A stretch of DNA of 64,000 nucleotides. It comes from Sphingomonas kyeonggiensis. GTDB taxonomy: Bacteria > Pseudomonadota > Alphaproteobacteria > Sphingomonadales > Sphingomonadaceae. A program made the translations under genes and the position numbers. The notes under the pieces were generated by a model, which was given only the letters and a program-made list of their open reading frames with translations, was not told where the DNA came from and did not search any database. This document shows, piece by piece, positions 31,777 through 38,657 of the stretch; positions within the stretch are counted from its first letter, which is position 1; each line of letters begins with the position of its first letter. The stretch is taken from assembly GCF_014196745.1 (NCBI RefSeq), contig NZ_JACIEH010000003.1, forward strand, positions 1 through 64,000, read 5' to 3'.

Positions 31777-32207
31777 AGGCGATCGTGCGGCTCGACCTGC
31801 TCACCCAGGCGAGCGCGGTGGCGATCGGCACCGAGACGCCCCCCGCAGACCCCATGCCGGGAGCCTGCTGGATCCTCGGCAGGGTACCGGAGGGTGACTG
31901 GGCAGGGCGCGGTGGCCAAATCGCAGGCTGGACCGAGGGCGGCTGGCGGTTCGTGGCACCGTTCGAGGGGATGCGCCTCTGGTTGGGCGAGGTTGGCGGA
32001 TACGCGCTTTTCACCGGCGGGGAATGGCGTACCGGAGAGGTCCATGGCCGAGTGTTGGTGGAAGGCCGGCAGGTAGTCGGCCCCCGCGCCGCCGGCATAG
32101 CGGAACCAGAGGGCGGGCCGGTGGTTGATGCGGAAGCGCGAGCCGCAATTTCTGCGGTACTCGTTGCTTTGCGCGTGCACGGTCTGATCGAACCCGACCA
32201 ACTGTGA
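31777..32207 (+). pseudogene. DUF2793 gene, C-terminal part fused to the portal stub
   Basis: In the frame offset from the portal, AIVRLDLLTQASAVAIG starts at 31779 and continues with PMPGACWILG, GRGGQIAGWTEGGWRFVAPF, GMRLWLGE and DAEARAAISAVLVALRVHGL, the pattern of DUF2793 proteins normally encoded at the far end of sphingomonad GTA clusters. It has no start codon or ribosome site of its own. The only longer open reading frame runs out of frame through the portal stub, so this is the second half of a deletion scar. Confidence 0.74.
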
Positions 32208-32309
32208 CGTTCATGCAACAGTGCCCGGATTTGTGCGCTTGCGTAGAAACTTTCGTTTCGGTACTGAGTTTTTCGCTGTCCGTAGTGACAATCATGAAAG
32301 GGGATTAAG

Positions 32310-33446
32310 ATGCGGAAGCTTGCCGTAACTCTGGCACTCGCAACGACCGCGCTCAGCACGCCCGCCCTCGCTCGCGACGACGCGTGGTACGTGGGTGTCG
32401 AAGGCGGCGCGATGCTGGTCGAGGACATCAAGTTCGACGTCGGCGCTGCCACCGACGCCGCGACCGTGCATCACAAGGCTGGCTGGGACGCCGACGCCAC
32501 TGTCGGTTACGACTTCGGTCCGTTCCGTGCGGAAGCCGAAGTTGGCTATCGTTCGGCCTCGGTCAATCGTCTGACCAGCACCGTCACGCAGCCGTACCGC
32601 AATGCGGCCGGCGCTGCGCTCAACGCTCCTCCGGGCGACTACAGCTATGCTGGCGGCCGCTCGACGGCGCTCAGCTTCATGGTCAACGGCCTGCTCGACT
32701 TCGGTGAAGACACCGGCGTGCAGGGCTTTGTCGGCGGCGGCGTCGGTGTCGCTCGCGTGAAGAGCAAGGTTGGCCTGAACACCTACGCCAACACCCTCGA
32801 CGATTCGGACACGGTCTTCGCCTGGCAGGCGATTGCGGGCATCCGCGCTCCGCTGACCGACTCGATCGACGTGTCGCTGAAGTATCGCTTCTTCAACGCC
32901 GACAATGTGAAGCTCACCGACGCCTCGGGTCGTGTTTGGGACGGTCGTTTCCGTTCGCACTCGATCCTCGGCGGCCTGACCTTCAACTTCGGTGCCCCGG
33001 AAGAGCCGGCTCCCGCGCCGACCCCGACGCCGGAGCCCACTCCGACGCCGACCTGGACCCCGACTCCGGAACCGACCCCGACGCCGACCGTCGTCTGCAC
33101 CCCGGGACCGTACATCGTGTTCTTCGACTGGGATAAGTCGGACATCACGCCGGAAGCCGCGAGCATCCTCGACAACGCCATCAGCAACTACCAGAACTGC
33201 GGTAACGCGCAGGTCATGCTGGCTGGCCACGCCGATCGCTCGGGTTCGGCCAGCTACAACGTTGGCCTCTCGCAGCGTCGTGCTGACTCGGTGAAGGCTT
33301 ACCTGACCGCCCGTGGCATCGGTGCCGGCGCGATCTCGACCGAAGCCTTCGGTGAGAGCAAGCCGCGCGTCGAGACTGCCGACGGCGTTCGCGAGCTGCA
33401 GAACCGTCGCGTGGAAGTCACCTACGGTCCGGGTTCGGGCTACTAA
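32310..33446 (+). CDS. ompA: OmpA-family outer-membrane protein
   Basis: 378 residues. Signal peptide 1-21 (ending TPALA). Residues 22-225 are an 8-stranded OmpA-like barrel (WYVGVEGG at the start, GGLTFNFGAP at the end). Residues 230-265 are a Pro/Thr/Glu repeat linker. Residues 268-378 are the OmpA C-terminal peptidoglycan-binding domain (VFFDWDKSDITPEA, LAGHADRSGSASYNVGLSQR, RRVEVTYG). It anchors the outer membrane to peptidoglycan and is normally highly expressed. The linker DNA (33010-33095) is internally repetitive because of its codons. It is followed by a strong terminator. Confidence 0.93.
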   Translation: MRKLAVTLALATTALSTPALARDDAWYVGVEGGAMLVEDIKFDVGAATDAATVHHKAGWDADATVGYDFGPFRAEAEVGYRSASVNRLTSTVTQPYRNAAGAALNAPPGDYSYAGGRSTALSFMVNGLLDFGEDTGVQGFVGGGVGVARVKSKVGLNTYANTLDDSDTVFAWQAIAGIRAPLTDSIDVSLKYRFFNADNVKLTDASGRVWDGRFRSHSILGGLTFNFGAPEEPAPAPTPTPEPTPTPTWTPTPEPTPTPTVVCTPGPYIVFFDWDKSDITPEAASILDNAISNYQNCGNAQVMLAGHADRSGSASYNVGLSQRRADSVKAYLTARGIGAGAISTEAFGESKPRVETADGVRELQNRRVEVTYGPGSGY

Positions 33447-33478
33447 GCCAGACCGGTCTCAAGGGACTGACAGAATTG

Positions 33479-33507
33479 GGGAGGTCGGGAAACCGGCCTC
33501 CCTTTTT
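33479..33507 (+). terminator. Rho-independent terminator of ompA
   Basis: GGGAGGTCGG (33479-33488), tetraloop GAAA, CCGGCCTCCC (33493-33502), then TTTTT. The 10-bp stem has one G-T pair. It isolates ompA from the following hydrolase gene. Confidence 0.87.
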
Positions 33508-33544
33508 CTTTGTGTGGCTCGAGCCAAGGTGGAAATCGACGGCG

Positions 33545-34348
33545 ATGCGGATAGCGTTGGTAGTGCTGGCGATACTCGCCTTCCTCTATCTCACTGCACT
33601 GGTGTCGCTCGCCCTTGGCCAGCGCGCACTCATCTATCCAGCGCCCAAAGCGGCCAGCATCAATCCCGCCGACGTTCCTCCCGGTTTCGCCCCGGTCACG
33701 CTTGCAACCCGTGACGGATTGCACCTCCATGCTGCCTACCGCACTGCCGCGCCCGGCCATCCGACCCTCGTCTTCTTCCACGGCAATGGAAGCCGGATCG
33801 AGGAATCGGCTTTGGCGACCGCACTGCTGGGCCAGCGCGGCAATGGGCTGCTGCTCGTCGAGTATCGCGGCTATCGCGGCAACCCCGGCAAGCCGAGCGA
33901 ACAGGGTCTTTATGCCGATGGCCGCGCCGCGCTGGCCTGGCTGGACGGGCACGGCGTGCCCGCGAACCAGCGCATCCTGATCGGCAATTCGCTAGGGTCC
34001 GGCGTCGCGACCCAATTGGCGACGGAACAACCAATTGCAGGCCTCGTGTTGATCTCGGGATTCACCAGCCTGCCGGATGTCGCCGCCGGTCACTATCCAT
34101 GGCTACCGGCCAGGCTGCTGCTGCGTGACCGCTACGACAATCTGACCAAGCTGCCGCAGGTCAGCGCACCAGTTCTCGTGCTGCACGGCACTGCCGACAC
34201 GCTCATCCCCGCATCACATGCCCGCGCACTCGCCGCCGCGGCACCACGGGCCGACCTCGAACTGGTACCAGGCTATGGGCACGAACTGGCATTCGAACCC
34301 GTTGCCCAGGCCCGGATACTTGCCTGGCTGGGCGCGCTACAGCGCTAG
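33545..34348 (+). CDS. Membrane-anchored alpha/beta hydrolase
   Basis: 267 residues from the ATG at 33545; the earlier in-frame ATG at 33476 lies inside the ompA terminator. The N-terminal hydrophobic helix (1-22) is an anchor or uncleaved signal. FFHGNGSR (about 79-86) is the oxyanion region, IGNSLGSG the nucleophile elbow (Ser in GNSLG), HGTADTLIP the Asp region, and GYGHELAF the catalytic His. It resembles YfhR/BEM46-type hydrolases. Substrate unknown. Its stop overlaps the convergent ygfZ end by 4 bases. Confidence 0.86.
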   Translation: MRIALVVLAILAFLYLTALVSLALGQRALIYPAPKAASINPADVPPGFAPVTLATRDGLHLHAAYRTAAPGHPTLVFFHGNGSRIEESALATALLGQRGNGLLLVEYRGYRGNPGKPSEQGLYADGRAALAWLDGHGVPANQRILIGNSLGSGVATQLATEQPIAGLVLISGFTSLPDVAAGHYPWLPARLLLRDRYDNLTKLPQVSAPVLVLHGTADTLIPASHARALAAAAPRADLELVPGYGHELAFEPVAQARILAWLGALQR

Positions 34349-35076
34349 GCCGGCGTCTCCGCCAGGGCATCCGCCAGCCATTCCGGCACCAGCGCATCGC
34401 CGAGCGCCTCGGCCCGGCGAAGCTCCACCATCAGGCCGAGTTCGGGATAGCTGGCCCGGGTGCGATCGCCGGCTTCTCCGATCGGCGCGACGACCAGGCG
34501 GCGATTGACCTTGGCGCGATAATGCATGCGCGCCGTGTTCTCCTGGCCGACATAGCAACCCTTGGCATAACTGACACCATTCAGCTCGGCGGCGTTGCAT
34601 TCGAGCCACAGTGTCTTGTCCTGGCCCAGCTCCTCCACGCCCTCGACAACGCCGAGCCGCAGACGATGCGCGCGCCAGCCTGTCGCAATCCCCCCCGAAG
34701 CCTGCCCCAGCCAACGACAGCCGAGAGCGGCGAGGCGAGGATCGGGAATGCCCTGCCCCGGCTCGGGCGACCAATGTACCCCGCCCTCGACCGCTTCGAT
34801 CGTGATCGCGCGGCGCAGGCGGTAGATCGTCAGGCGCCGGATCAGGGCCTCCCGCTGGGCCGCCTCGCAATCGACGAGGATCGCATCGCCATCCGCCCAG
34901 AGCAGGAAATCGAACAGCGCCTTGCCCTGGGGGGTGAGCAGCGCCGCCCATTGCGGCGTTTCCGCAGTGACCAGCGCCAGATCCTGTGTCACCAGTCCCT
35001 GGAGAAATCCCCGAACGTCTTCGCCTGAAATACGGATCAGGGCGCGGTCATCTAGCCAGGTGCTGGTATCGCTCAT
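34345..35076 (-). CDS. ygfZ: YgfZ/CAF17-like folate-dependent Fe-S assembly protein
   Basis: 243 residues from the ATG at 35076. The family signature KGCYVGQENTARMHYR is intact, with the conserved Cys. The N-terminus (ALIRISGEDVRGFLQGLVTQDL, within the GcvT-like fold) and the C-terminal barrel are both present. YgfZ proteins use tetrahydrofolate to help assemble or repair certain 4Fe-4S enzymes. It is divergent from the dihydroorotase-like gene, with only 46 bases between starts, so the promoters must overlap. Confidence 0.88.
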   Translation of the reverse strand: MSDTSTWLDDRALIRISGEDVRGFLQGLVTQDLALVTAETPQWAALLTPQGKALFDFLLWADGDAILVDCEAAQREALIRRLTIYRLRRAITIEAVEGGVHWSPEPGQGIPDPRLAALGCRWLGQASGGIATGWRAHRLRLGVVEGVEELGQDKTLWLECNAAELNGVSYAKGCYVGQENTARMHYRAKVNRRLVVAPIGEAGDRTRASYPELGLMVELRRAEALGDALVPEWLADALAETPA

Positions 35077-35122
35077 TCCGAACAGGTAGGGGGTGGCCGG
35101 GGGCGACGGAAGAGGCGCGGTT

Positions 35123-36445
35123 ATGAATGTCGATCTGAAGCTCAAGGGCGGGCGCGTGCATCTGCCCTCCGGTCCTGCCGAAACGGATGTCGGCATCCGG
35201 GATGGACGTATCGTCGCGATCGGCGGCTCGCTGGAAGCGGGCGAGACGATCGACTGCACCGGGCTCGACGTGCTGCCCGGCGTGATCGACAGCCAGGTGC
35301 ATTTCCGCGAGCCGGGCCTCGAAGCCAAGGAAGACCTGGAGAGCGGCGCTCGCGCGGCGGTGCTGGGCGGTGTCACCGCGGTGTTCGAGATGCCGAACAC
35401 CAAGCCCAATACCGATTCGGCAGAGGCGGTGCAGGACAAGCTCGCCCGCGCGCGCGACCGGATGTGGTGCGACCATGCCTTTTACGTCGGCGCGACCAAC
35501 AACAATGCCGAGCATCTCGCCGAGCTGGAGCGGCTGCCGGGCACGGCCGGCGTGAAGATCTTCATGGGCGCCTCCACCGGCGACCTGCTGGTTTCCGACG
35601 ATGCGAATCTGGCGCGCGTGCTCGCATCCGGGCATCGCCGCGTGGCGATCCACGCCGAGGACGAGTTCCGCATGCAGGATCGGCTGGGCGAGCGCGTGGC
35701 CGGCGATCCCTCGAGCCATCCGGTATGGCGGGACGACGAGAGCGCGATGCTGGCGACCCGCCGCATCCTGGGGCTGGCGCGCGCCGCACGGCGGCGGATC
35801 CATGTCCTCCACGTCACCACGCCGGCCGAACTGGAAGTGCTGGGCCAGAACAAGGACATCGCAACCTGCGAAGTCACGCCGCAGCACCTGACGCTGGCGG
35901 GCGAGGAAGCCTATCCCACGATCGGCACCTTCGCGCAGATGAACCCGCCGATCCGCTCGGCCGCGCATCGCGCCGGGTTGTGGCACTGGCTCAACCAGGG
36001 CGTGCCCGACGTGCTGGGTTCCGACCATGCGCCGCACACGCGCGAGGAAAAGGCCAAGCCCTATCCCGACAGCCCCAGCGGCATGCCCGGCGTGCAGACG
36101 CTGCTGCCGTTGATGCTCAACCATGTCGCCGAAGGCCGCACCACGCTGCAGCGTGTGATCGACCTGACCAGCGCCGGACCGCAACGCATCTTCGGCATTG
36201 CCGGCAAGGGCCGCATCGCGGTCGGCTATGATGCCGATTTCACCGTGGTCGACCTCAAGGCGCGCTGGACGATCGAGGAGAGCTGGCTCGCGTCGCGCTG
36301 CGGCTGGTCGCCCTTCACCGGCATGCAGCTCACCGGCAAGCCGATCGGCACGATCGTGCGCGGCCACCGGGTGATGTGGGAGGCCGAACTGGCCCACCGC
36401 GCGATCGGCCGGCCGGTGCGCTTCGAGGCGGTCGAGTTCGGGTGA
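35123..36445 (+). CDS. Dihydroorotase-like cyclic amidohydrolase with altered HxH motif
   Basis: 440 residues from the ATG at 35123. Overall a class I dihydroorotase: PGVIDSQVHFREPG, ALGG-type VLGGVTAVFEMPNT, VKIFMGAS (metal-bridging Lys), VAIHAEDE, IHVLHVTTP and VLGSDHAPHT (catalytic Asp), ending with the amidohydrolase strand GYDADFTVVDL. The HxH metal motif reads Q58-V-H60, so the first histidine is replaced; the other ligands (Lys, two His, Asp) are present. It could be an active variant with altered metal binding or a non-pyr amidase. A DUF-type SRPBCC gene overlaps its stop by GTGA. No other pyrimidine gene is nearby. Confidence 0.85.
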   Translation: MNVDLKLKGGRVHLPSGPAETDVGIRDGRIVAIGGSLEAGETIDCTGLDVLPGVIDSQVHFREPGLEAKEDLESGARAAVLGGVTAVFEMPNTKPNTDSAEAVQDKLARARDRMWCDHAFYVGATNNNAEHLAELERLPGTAGVKIFMGASTGDLLVSDDANLARVLASGHRRVAIHAEDEFRMQDRLGERVAGDPSSHPVWRDDESAMLATRRILGLARAARRRIHVLHVTTPAELEVLGQNKDIATCEVTPQHLTLAGEEAYPTIGTFAQMNPPIRSAAHRAGLWHWLNQGVPDVLGSDHAPHTREEKAKPYPDSPSGMPGVQTLLPLMLNHVAEGRTTLQRVIDLTSAGPQRIFGIAGKGRIAVGYDADFTVVDLKARWTIEESWLASRCGWSPFTGMQLTGKPIGTIVRGHRVMWEAELAHRAIGRPVRFEAVEFG

Positions 36446-36915
36446 GGACGGTTTCGCGTACCGATCGCGCGTCACGGCTGATCAAGGCACCGGCGAGCAA
36501 GATCTATAGCGCCTTCATCGATGCCGATGCGCTGGTGCGCTGGTTGCCGCCCGAAGGCATGACCGGCGAGATGCTGGCCTTCGACGCGCGACCGGGTGGC
36601 GGCTATCGCATGGCGCTGCGCTATGACGAGCCCGGACAGGACGCGGCGGGCAAGACCTCCGACCATGAAGATGTCGTCGAGACGCGCTTCGTCACGTTGA
36701 AGCCGGGCAGGCTGATCGTCCAGACGGCAGTGTTCGATGCGGAGGACCCGGCCTTTGCCGGCACGATGCGGATGACCTGGAGCTTCGAGCCGGCCGAGGG
36801 CGGCACGCGTGTCGCTATCAGCTGCGAGGACGTGCCGCAGGGCATCCGCAAGCAGGATCATCTCCAGGGATTGAAGTCCTCGCTGGCCAATCTCGCCAGC
36901 TACGTCGGCGGCTAG
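36442..36915 (+). CDS. SRPBCC (AHSA1-like) protein
   Basis: 157 residues from the GTG at 36442, which overlaps the amidohydrolase stop (GTGA), so the two are translationally coupled. The pattern is that of Activator-of-Hsp90-like SRPBCC proteins: RLIKAPASKIYSAFIDADALVRWLPPEG at the start (shown by RLIKAP...WLPPEG), FDARPGGGYRMAL, MTWSFEPAEGGTRVAISCEDVP and GLKSSLANLASYV. The fold binds hydrophobic ligands in a deep pocket. Specific role unknown. It converges with dapF, overlapping by 4 bases. Confidence 0.86.
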   Translation: MRTVSRTDRASRLIKAPASKIYSAFIDADALVRWLPPEGMTGEMLAFDARPGGGYRMALRYDEPGQDAAGKTSDHEDVVETRFVTLKPGRLIVQTAVFDAEDPAFAGTMRMTWSFEPAEGGTRVAISCEDVPQGIRKQDHLQGLKSSLANLASYVGG

Positions 36916-37850
36916 GCCGGGATCGCGGCGGCCCAGGCCTCTGCTTCATCCTCGCGCCGGGCATGGACCAGCGGCGGCTCGGCGGTGGCCGTCGCGGGAT
37001 CGACCTCGATGCTGGCATCGTAGAGGAAGGTCGCATTGCCGCGGATCGTCACCATGCCAGCGGCATCCGACGCGCCCATCACCAGCCCGCCCTTGTTGAA
37101 CACCTTCATCACGGTGCCGAAGGGCACTCGACCGGTGCGGCCGGCGGCATAGACCGAGGAGGCCATGGCGCTGCCGCAACTGTCGGTCAGGCCGACGCCA
37201 CGCTCATAGGTCCGCACGAAGAGATCGTTCCCGCGCACTTCGACGAAGGAAACGTTCGCGCGCGCCGGGAGCAGATCCGGGCCAGCCTCGCACCAGTCGC
37301 CCAGCGCGACCAGTTCGGCTTCATCAACCGATTCAACGAATGTGACGAGATGCGGGTTGGGCATCGCGATCGCCGTGAAGGCGCGCGGGCTCGGCAGGCC
37401 GGGAACAACGGCGTCGATGATCTCCGCCGCCGCAACGCGCAGGCCGACATCGGAAGCCAGAGTCGAAGCCGGGCCGGCGGTCTCGCGGATCGTCACCACG
37501 CCAGGCGCGAGCGGTTCGGCACGCGCCACCTGGGCGCTGCTCGTCTTGAGCCGCACCCGGGCATGATCGACACCGAGCAGCTCGAAGCCAAGCCGTGCGG
37601 TGCAGCGCAGACCATTGAGGCAAGTCTCCGCCTCCGAGCCGTCGGAATTGAACATGCGCATGCCGAAATCGTGCCCGGCATCGTCGCCCGCGGTGAGCAG
37701 CAACAGCCCGTCGCCACCGACCGGACCCGCGCGGTCCGCCAGCGCACGCGCCACGCCCGCCCAGTCCGCATCGGACAGGTCGAGCGCGCGCGCGTCAATC
37801 AGGGGAAAATCGTTCCCCGAGCCATGGCACTTGATGAAGGCGAACCGCAT
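36912..37850 (-). CDS. dapF: Diaminopimelate-epimerase-family protein
   Basis: 312 residues from the ATG at 37850 (family start MRFAFIKCHGSGNDF); an ATG at 37859 adds three codons. Both catalytic cysteines are kept: C77 in SEAETCLNGLRC and C225 in TDSCGSAMASS. The first motif is CLNG rather than the usual CGNG, and the second CGSA rather than CGTGA, so it is a divergent member. DapF interconverts LL- and meso-diaminopimelate for lysine and peptidoglycan synthesis. It could be the cell's only DapF or a paralogue with another substrate. PNPHLVTFVE and the FVRTYERGVG block are family-typical. Confidence 0.76.
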   Translation of the reverse strand: MRFAFIKCHGSGNDFPLIDARALDLSDADWAGVARALADRAGPVGGDGLLLLTAGDDAGHDFGMRMFNSDGSEAETCLNGLRCTARLGFELLGVDHARVRLKTSSAQVARAEPLAPGVVTIRETAGPASTLASDVGLRVAAAEIIDAVVPGLPSPRAFTAIAMPNPHLVTFVESVDEAELVALGDWCEAGPDLLPARANVSFVEVRGNDLFVRTYERGVGLTDSCGSAMASSVYAAGRTGRVPFGTVMKVFNKGGLVMGASDAAGMVTIRGNATFLYDASIEVDPATATAEPPLVHARREDEAEAWAAAIPA

Positions 37851-37882
37851 GGCGCCCATCTAGGCGCATGCGGCCTCGCTGG

Positions 37883-38557
37883 CTAGCCGGCGACGGCTTC
37901 GCGGGACACGGCGCCACCCATCGCATCGACCGCCGCCCTGTCGCGCGCGATGATCGTGGCGAAGCTGGGCCGCGCGTGCATCGACGCCACCCAGGCGGCC
38001 AGGCGCGGATAGGTCGCCGGATCCACCGTCACGCCGATGCACCCCAGTGTCGCGAGCGGGCTGGCCACTGCGATGTCGGCCAGCGTCAGCCGGTCATCGA
38101 CGAGGTAACCGCTCTCGGGAATCGCGCTTTCCAGATAGGCGAGGATCGGGGGCATCAGGTCGCGCTCGGCAGCATCGGCCGCATCATGGTCGCACTCCAT
38201 CTTGAGCACGCGCGGGCGCACGAAGCGCTGGCCGAAGATCGCGCCGCCAGCGGCCATCATGATCGTATCGGCGAGCTCGTCGAACCAGATCGTCCGTGCC
38301 CGGGAACGCGGTTCGGTGGGGATCAGGCTGGGCTGGGGATATTTGGCATCGAGATAGGCGACGATCGCCGAGCTGTCGGAGATCAGGAAGTCCCCGTCCT
38401 TGAAGCCGGGCATCTTGCCGAACGGGCTCGCCGCCATGAAATCCGGGCCGCCGCGGCCCATGCCGGCGGCCTGCAGTTCGAGATCAAGGCCCTTTTCGGC
38501 GCCGAACACCATGACCTTCCGCACATAAGGCGAAAGCGTCGAACCAAACACGATCAT
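37883..38557 (-). CDS. Glutathione S-transferase
   Basis: 224 residues from the ATG at 38557 (AGGAGAGG upstream). The N-terminal thioredoxin-like domain has STLSPYVRKVMVFGAEKGL (catalytic Ser/Tyr region), then FGKMPGFKDGDF with the cis-Pro and SDSSAIVAYL binding the glutathione gamma-glutamyl group. The C-terminal helical domain has RLTLADIAVASPL, the N-capping Asp motif. Cytosolic detoxification or reductase enzyme; substrate unknown. Encoded just upstream of dapF in the same direction (32 bases apart) and divergent from the DUF2339 gene. Confidence 0.9.
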   Translation of the reverse strand: MIVFGSTLSPYVRKVMVFGAEKGLDLELQAAGMGRGGPDFMAASPFGKMPGFKDGDFLISDSSAIVAYLDAKYPQPSLIPTEPRSRARTIWFDELADTIMMAAGGAIFGQRFVRPRVLKMECDHDAADAAERDLMPPILAYLESAIPESGYLVDDRLTLADIAVASPLATLGCIGVTVDPATYPRLAAWVASMHARPSFATIIARDRAAVDAMGGAVSREAVAG

Positions 38558-38657
38558 GCCAACCTCTCCTAGGCTTTGGCAAAGGCTATCCGATCGATTG
38601 CACGGGGCAACCGGGTTATGCGCGACAGGTGCGCTCCGCTGTGCGAAGAGGACGCGC

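Noticed and set aside
33010..33095. Short direct repeats resembling a minisatellite or CRISPR
   Set aside because: They encode the Pro/Thr/Glu linker of OmpA in frame; there are no spacers.
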